From CAZRZN01 sp964604565 (GTDB lineage Bacteria > Pseudomonadota > Alphaproteobacteria > Rhodobacterales > Rhodobacteraceae), in NCBI GenBank assembly GCA_964604565.1, contig CAZRZN010000044.1:1-22828 (forward strand): 22,828 bases of DNA. Direction: 5' to 3'. Below are positions 1 to 8,638 of this stretch, one piece after another (within the stretch, counting starts at the first letter, position 1; each line of letters starts with the position of its first letter). The notes under the pieces were generated by a model, which ran no database searches, was not told the DNA's origin, and saw only the letters and a program-made list of their open reading frames with translations. The position numbers and the translations under genes are program-made.

Positions 1-277
1 GCGCCACGGGCATTGCACTCTTCGACTTTCACCCCGAAGCCGCCTCACCGGCAGGACCGGATTTGTTCCGATGGCTGTCCGGCCCCCGGGCCGTTTTCCG
101 ATCAGACGACCGTCTCCCTATTTGACAAAAAGGGACGCGGTCCAAGGGATCCAGTCCGTCAGAAACCCCGAAAGCCGCCCCAAGATAGCAAGCCGTCACT
201 GGCAGAGACGGGCTTTGCCGTCCTTCCAACGGGAACAGTTGCGGCCCCGGAACGTTGGGTGGTCAGGAGGAACGCGG

Positions 278-2518
278 ATGTCATTGCGGAAAACCTACGT
301 TACCAAGCCGATCCTCGATTGGGCGAAGCGCGCTCTGCCGAGCTTGTCGGAAACCGAAGCCGAGGCCGTGAATTCCGGCGACGTGCATTTCGAGGCAGAG
401 CTGTTTTCGGGCAAGCCGGACTGGCGCATGCTGCGCGATTTGCAGGCTCCGACCCTGACGGAGGAAGAGCGCGCCTTCATCGACGGTCCGTGCCGCGAAT
501 TTTGCGACATGATCGACCCATGGGATATCGATCACCAGTCCGGCGATCTCCCCGCAGAGGCATGGAAATTCCTGCGGGACAAGGGCTTTTTCGGGATGAT
601 CATCCCGAAGGATCACGGAGGGCTTGGGTTTTCCGCCTATGCGCATTCCGAAGTCGTCCGCTACATTGCGAGCCATTCGGCCACGGCCGCCGTGACGGTC
701 ATGGTGCCCAATTCCCTCGGCCCCGGCGAGTTGATCCTGCAATTCGGCACCGAGGACCAAAAGAGGGTCTGGCTGCCCCGGCTGGCCTCCGGCGATGAGC
801 TTCCCGCTTTCGGCCTGACCAGCGAGGATGCGGGATCCGATGCCTCGGCCATGACGGACGAGGGCGTGATCTGCAAAGGCACTTGGAACGGCGAGGACGT
901 GCTGGGCATCCGCATGAACTGGGCCAAGCGCTACATCACCCTTGCCCCTGTTTGCAGCGTTCTGGGCCTTGCCTTCAGGCTGCGCGATCCCGAGGGCCTG
1001 CTGGGTCCGGCCGGCGATATCGGCATCACCTGCGCCCTTGTCCCGACCGACCTGCCCGGCGTCGAAACCGGGCGGCGGCACCTGCCATCCGGCACCATGT
1101 TCATGAATGGCCCGACCACCGGCAAGGACGTCTTCATCCCCCTCGACCACATCATCGGCGGCCCGGACTATGCGGGTCGCGGCTGGATGATGCTGATGAG
1201 CGCGCTGGCCGCCGGGCGCGGCATCTCACTGCCCTCCTTGTCCGCCGCGTCGACCGCGATGGCGGCCCATACCACGGGGGCTTATTCCCGCATCCGCAAG
1301 CAGTTCAACCTGCCCATCGGCCTTTTCGGTGGCGTGCAGGAGGCAATGGCGCGGATCGCGTCCAACGCCTACGTCCTTGACGCGGGCAGACGGCTGACCA
1401 CAGCGGCGCTGGACGAGGGGCACAACCTTGCCGTGATCTCTGCCATCATGAAATATCACGCCACGGATCGCATGCGCGACACCCTCAACGATGCGATGGA
1501 TGTCCATTCGGGCAAGGCGGTGATCGACGGGCCGCTGAACTACCTGCAACCGTTCTACCGCGCGGTTCCCATCGGCATCACGGTCGAGGGGGCGAACATC
1601 GTCACGCGCAACCTGATCATCTTTGGCCAAGGGGCGATCCGCGCGCATCCCTATCTGCTGAAAGAGATCGAAGCCTTGCAGGAGCCCGACCCGGAAAAGG
1701 CGCTCGACGCCTTTGACCAGCATTTCTGGGGTCATGTGGGACACTCGATCCGCAACCTGTTGCGCGGCGGATGGTCCGCGTGGACCGGTCGCGGCGACGC
1801 GCCGGCGGACGCCGGCAAGGTCGCCCCGGTCTACCGCCGGCTGTCGCGCTGGTCCGCCGCCTTTGCCATCACCGCCGACATGGCCTTTCTCACCCTCGGC
1901 GGCGCGCTGAAGCGCAAGGAGATGATCTCTGCCCGGCTGGGCGACGCCCTGTCCGAGATGTATCTTATCGCCGCCGTTCTGAAACGGTGGGAGGACGAAG
2001 GCAGGAACGACGCCGACCTGCCGCTGGTGCACCACGCCACCGAAACCGGCTTTGCCCGGATCGGACAGGCGCTGGACGAAACCATCGCCAACATGCCCGC
2101 CCGTTGGGTCGGCTGGGTGTTGCGCCCGATCCTGCGGCCCGGTGCCCACCCGCGCGGACCATCCGACAAGGTCACGGAGGCCGCCGCCAAGCTGATCTAT
2201 GCGCCAAGTGCCACCCGCGACCGCCTTGTTCAGGGCCTGCACACACCCGCCCCGGACAGCGGGCTTGGACGGATCGACTCCGCCTATCGGTTGGTCGAGG
2301 AGGCAGAGCCGATCACCAAGCGGCTGCGCGAGATTGGCAAGACTGCAACCGAAGGCCGTGAGGCCGGGATCCTCTCGGACGCGGAATTCGAACAACTTGA
2401 ACGCGTCGAAGCGGCCGTCCAGCGCGTCGTGGCCGTCGACGACTACACACCTGAGGAGCTGGAGCGCCTGTTCTCCGACATGCGCCCCGCGACACCATGG
2501 CCGGAGGCAGCAGAATGA
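278..2518 (+). CDS. fadE: FadE-type acyl-CoA dehydrogenase
   Basis: Catalyses the first, FAD-dependent step of fatty acid beta-oxidation, acyl-CoA to trans-2-enoyl-CoA. The 746-residue product follows enterobacterial FadE closely over its whole length: a GFFGMIIPKDHGGLGFSAYAHS block near residue 105, VPNSLGPGELI near 140, LTSEDAGSDA near 180, NWAKRYITLAP near 210, ITVEGANI and IFGQGAIRAHPY near 450, and a DUF1974-like C-terminal region with LKRKEMISARLGD and ADLPLVHH. The ATG at 278 was chosen because AGGAGG (265-270) lies 7 bases ahead; the frame stays open upstream to 71 but that part looks non-coding. E. coli FadE is about 814 residues, and the missing part is its hydrophobic N-terminus, so this form may be soluble or peripheral. 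First gene of a four-gene operon. A TTGACA at 122-127 is a possible -35 but no good -10 follows. The family is certain; chain-length preference cannot be read. Confidence 0.93.
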   Translation: MSLRKTYVTKPILDWAKRALPSLSETEAEAVNSGDVHFEAELFSGKPDWRMLRDLQAPTLTEEERAFIDGPCREFCDMIDPWDIDHQSGDLPAEAWKFLRDKGFFGMIIPKDHGGLGFSAYAHSEVVRYIASHSATAAVTVMVPNSLGPGELILQFGTEDQKRVWLPRLASGDELPAFGLTSEDAGSDASAMTDEGVICKGTWNGEDVLGIRMNWAKRYITLAPVCSVLGLAFRLRDPEGLLGPAGDIGITCALVPTDLPGVETGRRHLPSGTMFMNGPTTGKDVFIPLDHIIGGPDYAGRGWMMLMSALAAGRGISLPSLSAASTAMAAHTTGAYSRIRKQFNLPIGLFGGVQEAMARIASNAYVLDAGRRLTTAALDEGHNLAVISAIMKYHATDRMRDTLNDAMDVHSGKAVIDGPLNYLQPFYRAVPIGITVEGANIVTRNLIIFGQGAIRAHPYLLKEIEALQEPDPEKALDAFDQHFWGHVGHSIRNLLRGGWSAWTGRGDAPADAGKVAPVYRRLSRWSAAFAITADMAFLTLGGALKRKEMISARLGDALSEMYLIAAVLKRWEDEGRNDADLPLVHHATETGFARIGQALDETIANMPARWVGWVLRPILRPGAHPRGPSDKVTEAAAKLIYAPSATRDRLVQGLHTPAPDSGLGRIDSAYRLVEEAEPITKRLREIGKTATEGREAGILSDAEFEQLERVEAAVQRVVAVDDYTPEELERLFSDMRPATPWPEAAE

Positions 2519-3798
2519 CCAGACCCGTCTACCTTGTCGATGGCGCCCGGACCCCGTTCCTGAAGGCACGTGGACGGCCCGGCCCCTTCACCCCCGTCGA
2601 CCTTGCCGTTCAGGCCGGGCGCCCCCTTTTGATGCGCCAACCCTTTGCGGCGACAGCCTTTGACCTTGTCATTCTCGGCTGTGTCAACGTCATCCAGGAT
2701 GAGATGAACCCCGCCCGCGTCGCCGCGCTGCGGCTGGGCATGGGCGACGAACAGGTGGCCTTTACCGTGCAGATCAACTGCGGATCGGGCATGCAGAGCA
2801 TCGACACCGCCATGCGATACATCCGCGACGGCAGCCATGAGATGATCCTTGCCGGCGGGACCGAGGCGCTCAGCCATGCGCCGCTTGTCTACAACCGGGA
2901 GGCCACCGAATGGTTCGGAGAGATGGCCACCGCCAAAGGCACGATGGACCGGGCAAAGGCGATGGCGGGCATCCGCCCCGACTTCTTTTCGCCCGTCGTC
3001 GGTTTGGAACGCGGACTGACCGATCCGATCACCTCGCTGAACATGGGGCAGACGGCAGAGGTGCTGGCCCACCGGTTCGGCATCGACCGCGTCATTGCCG
3101 ACACCTACGCCGTGGAAAGCCACGCCCGCCTGTCCGCCGCCCAATCCGAAGGACGCCTGAAGGGTGAGGTCATGCCCGCCTTCGACCGCGATGGTGAGGC
3201 GCATGAGCATGACGATGGCGTGCGGCCGAATTCCTCGGTCGAGAAACTGGCGAAACTGGGTCCGGCCTTTGAGAAACCCTATGGCAAGGTCACACCCGGC
3301 AATTCCAGCCAGATCACCGACGGCGCGTCCTGGGTGATCCTCGCCTCCGAAACCGCGGTCGAGGCCCATGGGCTGGAGCCGATCGCGCGGATCGTGGACA
3401 GCGAATGGGCCGCGCTCGATCCCGGAATCATGGGTCTGGGGCCGGTTCTGGCCTCCACCCCGCTGGCGCAGCGGCACGGGCTGACCTGCGACGACATCGA
3501 CTTGTGGGAAATCAACGAAGCCTTCGCCGCTCAGGTTCTTTCCTGTGTAGCCGCGTGGCAGGACGACGACTTCTGCCGCGAGGTTCTAGGCTATGACAGC
3601 GCCTTCGGACGGATCGACCGCGGAGATCTGAACGTGGATGGCGGGGCCATCAGCCTTGGCCACCCCGTCGGAACCAGTGGAAACCGCATCGTGCTTCACC
3701 TGGCGAACGCGATGAAGGCGCGCGGCGCAAAACGCGGGATCGCAACGGAATGCATCGGCGGCGGCCAGGGCGGCGCGATGTTGCTGGAGGCCGCATGA
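2515..3798 (+). CDS. Acetyl-CoA C-acyltransferase (thiolase, FadA/FadI type)
   Basis: Cleaves 3-ketoacyl-CoA with CoA to acetyl-CoA and a shortened acyl-CoA, the last step of each beta-oxidation round. The 427-residue product shows the thiolase catalytic set: nucleophilic Cys89 in QINCGSGMQ, WEINEAFAAQ near residue 330, His383 in SLGHPVGTSGNR and Cys413 in TECIGGGQGG. The start at 2515 overlaps the fadE stop as ATGA and has GGAGG at 2503-2507, 7 bases ahead. An in-frame ATG at 2497 lacks a comparable ribosome site and is rejected. Between residues 110 and 250 the order and motifs (GGTEALSHAP, NMGQTAE) are those of degradative rather than biosynthetic thiolases, which is an inference from family style and from sitting between fadE and a fadB-like gene. 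The symbol is left open because FadA and FadI types cannot be separated here. Confidence 0.93.
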   Translation: MTRPVYLVDGARTPFLKARGRPGPFTPVDLAVQAGRPLLMRQPFAATAFDLVILGCVNVIQDEMNPARVAALRLGMGDEQVAFTVQINCGSGMQSIDTAMRYIRDGSHEMILAGGTEALSHAPLVYNREATEWFGEMATAKGTMDRAKAMAGIRPDFFSPVVGLERGLTDPITSLNMGQTAEVLAHRFGIDRVIADTYAVESHARLSAAQSEGRLKGEVMPAFDRDGEAHEHDDGVRPNSSVEKLAKLGPAFEKPYGKVTPGNSSQITDGASWVILASETAVEAHGLEPIARIVDSEWAALDPGIMGLGPVLASTPLAQRHGLTCDDIDLWEINEAFAAQVLSCVAAWQDDDFCREVLGYDSAFGRIDRGDLNVDGGAISLGHPVGTSGNRIVLHLANAMKARGAKRGIATECIGGGQGGAMLLEAA

Positions 3799-5855
3799 CC
3801 GACGTGCTGGAACATATCACCCACGGTGAGGCGACCGAGGCTCAATTGGCGCCCGACACCCGCCACTGGCGGCGCGAGGAGCAGGACGGTATTCTGACCC
3901 TATGGCTGGACTGCGCCGAAACCGGAACGAATGTGATCTCCGAACAGGTGCTGCGCGACCTCGATGCGCTTCTTGATCACGCGCAACAGGCACAGCCAAG
4001 GGCGCTGGTGATCCGTTCGGCCAAACCGAATGGCTTCGGCGCCGGTGCCGATATCGACGGTTTTGCCGATCTGCGTGGCGAGGACGCCGCCGCAATGCTG
4101 AAAGAGGGCCATGCCGTTCTGGACAAGCTGGCGGCCCTGCCCGTGCCCACCGTGGCACTCGTGCATGGCGCTACCCTTGGCGGGGCGTTCGAACTGGCGC
4201 TGGCGTGCGACTACCGGATCGGCGTTGACGGGGTAAAGCTCGGCTTTCCGGAAATCCAGCTGGGCCTGCATCCCGGCCTTGGCGGGACCTTTCGCCTGAC
4301 CGCGCTGATCGATCCCGTCGAAGCCATGCAGATGATGCTGACTGGCAAGTCGGCCCATGACCGCAAGGCGCGGAAACTGGGTATCCTTGACGCGCTGATC
4401 CCCGCGCGCCATGTCGACGCGGCCATTGAGGCGGCAGCGCATGACAAGCTCGACCACGACAGCGGCGGCTTGCGCGCCTCCGCCCTGCGCACCCGCGCCG
4501 CCCGCAGTATCGCGGCCACGCGCATGCGCTCGGAGAGCGAGAAGAAGGCACCGCGCCTCCATTTCCCCGCCCCCTTCGCCCTGATCGACCTTTGGGAGGA
4601 TCATGGCGGCGACGCCTCCACGATGCAGAAGGCCGAAATTGCCTCGTTCGCCGAACTGCTCGACAGCACTACGGCCCAGAACCTGATCCGGGTCTTCTTT
4701 CTGCGCCAAGGCGTGAAATCCGCAGGCAAGGGCGCGGACGGGATCGCACATGTCCATGTGATCGGCGCCGGGGCCATGGGGGCGGAGATCGCCGCATGGG
4801 CCGCCATGCAGGGCAAGCGCGTGACCATCGAGGACGTCGATCTGGCCCCGCTGGGAGAGACGATCCGCCAAGCCACCCGCATCTACGACAAGAAGCACCT
4901 GAGCGGGATCGAAAGCCGCGATGCCCTTGACCGGCTGATGCCGGACCCTGACGGGCTGGGCCGTGCCCGCGCGGATCTGGTGATCGAGGCCGGGCCAGAG
5001 CAGACCGGGATCAAGGAAAGCATCTACGCCGAACTGGTCGATGTCATCAAGCCCGGTGCGATCCTTGCGACCAATACCTCAAGCCTGTCGCTCTCCGGAC
5101 TGGTTGATGCGGCACCGGATCCGGGCCGCTTTGCCGGTCTGCATTTCTTCAACCCGGTCAGCCAGATGCCGCTGGTCGAGGTCGTGTCCCACGCCCAAGC
5201 CACGCAGGACACGCTGGACCGTCTGGCCGCCTTCACCGCCAGCGTCGACCGCCTGCCCGCCCGCGTGACCGATTATCCCGGCTTCCTCGTGAACCGCGTG
5301 CTTGCCCCCTACTTGATGGAGGCGATGCTGATGCTGGATGAGGGGCAGGACAAGGCCGCGATCGACCGCGCCGCGCTGTCCTTCGGAATGCCGATGGGGC
5401 CAATCACCCTTGCCGATCAGGTGGGCCTCGACATCTGTCTGGAGGTCGCGCGCTCCCTGCGGGACGGGCTGGATGTGCCGGTCGCCGAAACGCCGGACTG
5501 GCTGAGCGAAAAGGTCGAGAACGGCGAGACCGGCAAGAAGGCCGGCAAGGGTCTTTACGACTACGCCAGCGAAGAGCCGCCTGAAACCCCGGCCGCCGAT
5601 CCGGACCAGCAGGTGATCGACCGTCTCATCCTGCCGATGTGCAACGCCGCCGTGGAATGCCTGCGCAAGGGTATCGCGCCGGATGCAGATACGGTGGACG
5701 CAGCGATGATTTTCGGCACCGGATGGGCACCGTTCCGGGGCGGCCCACTGCACTACGCCCAAGTGCGCAGGGACGTGCCGGACGCCCTTCGGCGGCTGGA
5801 GGACAAACACGGCCCCCGCTTTGCCCCCGATCCGGGCTGGTCCGACCTTGGCTGA
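3795..5855 (+). CDS. Enoyl-CoA hydratase / 3-hydroxyacyl-CoA dehydrogenase (FadB/FadJ type)
   Basis: Two-domain enzyme hydrating trans-2-enoyl-CoA and oxidising the resulting 3-hydroxyacyl-CoA with NAD. In the 686-residue product the crotonase domain covers about residues 25-230, with the oxyanion loop FGAGADIDGF and catalytic Glu133 (GAFELALACDYR) and Glu153 (FPEIQLGLHPG). Their spacing of 20 equals Glu119/Glu139 of E. coli FadB. A Rossmann GAGAMG motif is at about 324-329, and catalytic His450 sits in GLHFFNPVSQMPLVEV. C-terminal dehydrogenase domains carry DYPGFLVNRVLAPYL and FGMPMGPITLADQVGLD. The ATG at 3795 overlaps the thiolase stop (ATGA) with GGAGG at 3786-3790. It is expected to form the alpha subunit of a trifunctional complex with the thiolase beside it, judging from family knowledge and gene order. 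Confidence 0.93.
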   Translation: MTDVLEHITHGEATEAQLAPDTRHWRREEQDGILTLWLDCAETGTNVISEQVLRDLDALLDHAQQAQPRALVIRSAKPNGFGAGADIDGFADLRGEDAAAMLKEGHAVLDKLAALPVPTVALVHGATLGGAFELALACDYRIGVDGVKLGFPEIQLGLHPGLGGTFRLTALIDPVEAMQMMLTGKSAHDRKARKLGILDALIPARHVDAAIEAAAHDKLDHDSGGLRASALRTRAARSIAATRMRSESEKKAPRLHFPAPFALIDLWEDHGGDASTMQKAEIASFAELLDSTTAQNLIRVFFLRQGVKSAGKGADGIAHVHVIGAGAMGAEIAAWAAMQGKRVTIEDVDLAPLGETIRQATRIYDKKHLSGIESRDALDRLMPDPDGLGRARADLVIEAGPEQTGIKESIYAELVDVIKPGAILATNTSSLSLSGLVDAAPDPGRFAGLHFFNPVSQMPLVEVVSHAQATQDTLDRLAAFTASVDRLPARVTDYPGFLVNRVLAPYLMEAMLMLDEGQDKAAIDRAALSFGMPMGPITLADQVGLDICLEVARSLRDGLDVPVAETPDWLSEKVENGETGKKAGKGLYDYASEEPPETPAADPDQQVIDRLILPMCNAAVECLRKGIAPDADTVDAAMIFGTGWAPFRGGPLHYAQVRRDVPDALRRLEDKHGPRFAPDPGWSDLG

Positions 5856-7656
5856 GCCGCTTACAGCCGATGCGATCGCCGCAGAGATCATCGACCGCAC
5901 CGGCGGTGACATCCGGCTGGCGCTGCCGCTCGGGCTGGGCAAGCCGGTCACGCTTGTCAATGCGCTGACCCGCGCCGTGGCCGCGCGGCCCGACACCCGC
6001 CTGTCCATCCTCACCGCGCTGACGCTGGAACGCCCCGATATGTCCGACGACATGGCGCGCCGATTGCTGGAACCCGCCGCCGACCGCCTGTTCGGGGCCT
6101 ATCCGCCGCTGGACTATGCGACGATGCTGCGGAAGGGAGAGCTTCCGCCGAACATCGACGTGTCGGAATTCTTCCTTCTCGCCGGGCGCTGGATCGGCGT
6201 GCCGGAGATGCAGCGCCGATATATCCCGTCGAACTACACCCATGCCTGCGACGTGCTGCGGGACTGGCGTCCGAACCTGTTGATGCAGCTTCTGGCACCG
6301 CTGGAGGACGGCTACAGCCTGTCCTGCAACACCGACATCTCCGCAGATCTGCTGCGCGACCGGCGCAAGGGCCACCAACAGTTCCTCATGGTCGGGGAGG
6401 CCAATGCAAACCTTCCTGCCATGTCCGGCCCAGAGGCTACCGTGGCGCGCGAAGAAGTCGATCTGTGCCTTGACCCCGGCGCGGATTTCGACCTGTTTTC
6501 CGTGGTCAAGCGCCCGGTGGGCCCTGCGGAACACGCCATCGGGCTGCATGTCGCGCGCACGATCAAGGATGGCGGCACGTTGCAGATCGGGATCGGTGCG
6601 ATCGGCGATGCGGTGGCCCATGCGCTGCTCCTGCGCCAATCCGGAGAGTTCCCGCCCCTCGCCGAGTCCTGCCCCTTTGCCGATGACGGTTTCGGACAAA
6701 GCGGCACGTTTGACACCGGCCTCTACGCTGTCACCGAAATGCTGGTCGACGGCCTGCTTCGACTGTTCGAGGCCGGGATCATCTCGCGCGAGGTGGAGGG
6801 ATCCGCCATCCACGCCGGGTTTTTCGTTGACTGCCGCGACTTCTACGCGCGTCTGAGGGCCCTGCCCGAACACAAACGCCGGAAGATCCGCATGATGCCG
6901 GTATCCTTTACCAATCAGCTTTATGGCGACGAACCGGCCAAACGCGCCGCCCGGATCGACGCCCGCTTCGTCAACGCGGCGATGAAGGCGACGCTGCTGG
7001 GCGGCACGGTCAGCGATATCACCGCGTCGGCGCAGGAGGTCAGCGGGATTGGTGGACAGTTCAACTTCATCGAACAGGCGTTTGCGCTGGACGGCGCCCG
7101 TTCGGTTCTGGCGCTGCCCGCGACCCGCGTCAGCAAGGGCGAAACGGTGTCCAACATCGTCTGGGAACATCCTCACGAAAGCGTGCCGCGCGCCTATCGC
7201 GACATCATCGTGACGGAATACGGGATCGCCGATCTGCGCGGTCTGCGCGACGAGGATGCGATTGCCCGGATGTTGGGCGTGACCGACAGCCGGTTCCAAG
7301 AGGCCCTGTTGGAAAAGGCCAGGTCCGCGGGAAAGATCGCTGCGGATTTTCAGGTGCCCGCCAGCGCGCGCCGCAACACCCCGGCAGCCCTGGACGACTG
7401 GCTTCGCCCCTTCGGCCTGCCGGCGTTTCCCTTCGGCAGCGACTTCGATGACGAGGAACGGCGGCTGTTGCCTGCCCTCAGGCGGCTGTCGAACGCAAAA
7501 GGCAATTCCGTGCAACTGGCGAAACTGATCTGGTCCGGTCTGACAGTCGGGGCGCCTCATGCCCCGATGGCCCGAATGGGGCTGCAAAACCCCTCCGGCC
7601 TGCGGGAAAGGGTGATGGCCTATGCGCTGGCCGGCGCTCTTGACGGCGGTCGATGA
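5848..7656 (+). CDS. Acetyl-CoA hydrolase / CoA-transferase family protein
   Basis: About 602 residues in the acetyl-CoA hydrolase/transferase superfamily, whose members hydrolyse acetyl-CoA or move CoA between short acids. Seen: DIRLALPLGLGKPVTLVNAL near the N-terminus, GGTLQIGIGAIGDAVAHALL in the middle, then a clear AcetylCoA_hyd_C-like region with GGQFNFIEQAFALDGARSVLALPATR and VTEYGIADLRGLRDEDAIARM. No ATG precedes the conserved N-terminal block. A TTG at 5848 overlaps the previous stop and gives a natural 20-residue lead, while another TTG at 5821 lacks any ribosome site. The weak start suggests translation coupled to the upstream gene. As last gene of a beta-oxidation operon it may return CoA or transfer it to another acid; hydrolase and transferase cannot be told apart from sequence. 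The C-terminal 70 residues (after ALDDWLRPFG) are unlike the core family and look like a short helical extension. Confidence 0.85.
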   Translation: MAEPLTADAIAAEIIDRTGGDIRLALPLGLGKPVTLVNALTRAVAARPDTRLSILTALTLERPDMSDDMARRLLEPAADRLFGAYPPLDYATMLRKGELPPNIDVSEFFLLAGRWIGVPEMQRRYIPSNYTHACDVLRDWRPNLLMQLLAPLEDGYSLSCNTDISADLLRDRRKGHQQFLMVGEANANLPAMSGPEATVAREEVDLCLDPGADFDLFSVVKRPVGPAEHAIGLHVARTIKDGGTLQIGIGAIGDAVAHALLLRQSGEFPPLAESCPFADDGFGQSGTFDTGLYAVTEMLVDGLLRLFEAGIISREVEGSAIHAGFFVDCRDFYARLRALPEHKRRKIRMMPVSFTNQLYGDEPAKRAARIDARFVNAAMKATLLGGTVSDITASAQEVSGIGGQFNFIEQAFALDGARSVLALPATRVSKGETVSNIVWEHPHESVPRAYRDIIVTEYGIADLRGLRDEDAIARMLGVTDSRFQEALLEKARSAGKIAADFQVPASARRNTPAALDDWLRPFGLPAFPFGSDFDDEERRLLPALRRLSNAKGNSVQLAKLIWSGLTVGAPHAPMARMGLQNPSGLRERVMAYALAGALDGGR

Positions 7657-7829
7657 CGGTCGCAGCCCTCAATGCCTCAGGCAGGTGCCTTAATCCGGGG
7701 CCGACGCTCCGGTGCCGCGCTCCTTAAGTCGCAAGCGCCCTCCGCCGGTGGCACGCCAAGAGGTAACGCCGCCCAGACCCGGCTCCCCGCGCCGAAAGCA
7801 GCAGCGGGAGCGTGGGAAAGGCTCATGCC
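7657..7829. other. Convergent intergenic gap without a clear terminator
   Basis: These 173 bases separate the end of the fad operon from the end of the minus-strand orphan gene. No stem followed by a T-run was found for either direction. An 11-base direct repeat, ATGCCTCAGGC, occurs at 7672-7682 and 7825-7835; the second copy contains the stop codon of the minus-strand gene. Its meaning is unknown and it may be chance. Confidence 0.4.
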
Positions 7830-8522
7830 TCAGGCCGCGCGCGCCTGTATCGTTGCATCGGACCACCCAAGCCAGACGGTCGGCCGCATCTGATCCTCTC
7901 CGAGAAAGGTTCGGATCGCGAAGACCTCCATCGGTGGGCCGTTGCGAAAGGCCGGACCCCAGGCGGCGTCGGCGCAGGTCATCTCCACGCCGCCCGCCCA
8001 GACCCCTTCAAGTGCGGGCAGATAGTCGTCCCCTCCGTCTTTCAGGACGCCTGCCCCGGCCAGTCGGGTCAATCCTCGCAACATTGCCGCGTCCATATCG
8101 CCGAGCAGATCGGTCAGCGGGCAACCGGACCGTTCGACCCGGCGCTGCAACGCGTGATGCGTGGCATGCACGGCGTCCAGCCGAAAACCGATCCTGCGCT
8201 TGCCGCTGCGCAGGTGGATGCGCGTCCAGCCGATCCGTTTCTCGCGAAAGCAGTCCACGCCTTCCTTTCGCAGATCGACGGTCATCACATTGCGCAGCAC
8301 GACCACCACGCCATCACCCACGGCGCGCGCCTGCACCACCCCGCGCCGCGCCCGCAGCCGCATGGCAAAGCGCAGACGACTGCGGGCATTGGGTGCCACG
8401 TCATGCAGGTCTGTCAGGATGCGCGCGGTATCGGCGTCATCACGCTCCGCATCCACCATCGCCTGCCGCGCCAGCCCGCGCGCCAGCGAGCTGCGGGCAT
8501 GTTCCAGGTCCAATACACGCAT
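7830..8522 (-). CDS. Unrecognised 230-residue protein divergent from WYL regulator
   Basis: I do not recognise this protein. It is real by signs of coding: strong GC third-position bias on the minus strand, an ATG at 8522 and GGAGGG (plus-strand complement at 8529-8534) 6 bases ahead. The track-style longer start 11 codons upstream runs through that ribosome site and is rejected. The N-terminal 60 residues are Arg/Ala-rich and probably helical (LEHARSSLARGLARQ). The middle (about 60-110) is beta-like, with a hydrophobic GDGVVVVLRNVMTVDL strand and WTRIHLRSGKRRIGFRLDAVHATHH. The C-terminal part is rich in Trp and Gly (EGVWAGGVEMT, TVWLGWSDATI). There is no signal peptide or membrane segment. 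It diverges from the WYL regulator over 116 bases, so the two could share control, and it may belong with the nuclease-ATPase pair. Confidence 0.75.
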   Translation of the reverse strand: MRVLDLEHARSSLARGLARQAMVDAERDDADTARILTDLHDVAPNARSRLRFAMRLRARRGVVQARAVGDGVVVVLRNVMTVDLRKEGVDCFREKRIGWTRIHLRSGKRRIGFRLDAVHATHHALQRRVERSGCPLTDLLGDMDAAMLRGLTRLAGAGVLKDGGDDYLPALEGVWAGGVEMTCADAAWGPAFRNGPPMEVFAIRTFLGEDQMRPTVWLGWSDATIQARAA

Positions 8523-8540
8523 TCCGATCCCTCCAGGCCG

Positions 8541-8560
8541 TCGAATTATTGACAATTCGA
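8541..8560. promoter_or_regulatory. Inverted repeat in divergent promoter (candidate operator)
   Basis: TCGAATT (8541-8547) and AATTCGA (8554-8560) form a perfect 7-bp inverted repeat around a 6-base spacer, an AT-rich island in GC-rich surroundings. It lies 19 bases upstream of the minus-strand orphan start and 79 bases upstream of the WYL gene. On the minus strand a CTGACC-N17-CAATAA pair overlaps it, and on the plus strand it contains TTGACA. It is inferred to be a regulator site, perhaps autoregulation by the WYL protein. Confidence 0.45.
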
Positions 8561-8638
8561 TAATGCCCGGTCAGCATGTCAAAAACAGTCACCTGCACTT
8601 CGTCGCCACAACAGATTGATCCGAAGGGAGTTCTTGCG

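Noticed and set aside
3..125. Open frame entering from the left edge and ending at a TGA at 123-125, possibly the 3' end of an upstream gene
   Set aside because: All three plus frames are open here, the 40 codons show only moderate GC third-position bias, and I recognise no family; it cannot be supported from such a short stretch.
7672..7835. Direct repeat ATGCCTCAGGC as a mobile-element footprint
   Set aside because: Only 11 bases, no element between the copies and no disrupted gene; chance is likely.
7812..8552. 246-codon plus-strand frame opposite the orphan gene
   Set aside because: It has no ribosome site, a His/Pro/Gln-rich product and poor codon use; the minus-strand frame with GGAGGG and strong third-position bias is the real gene.
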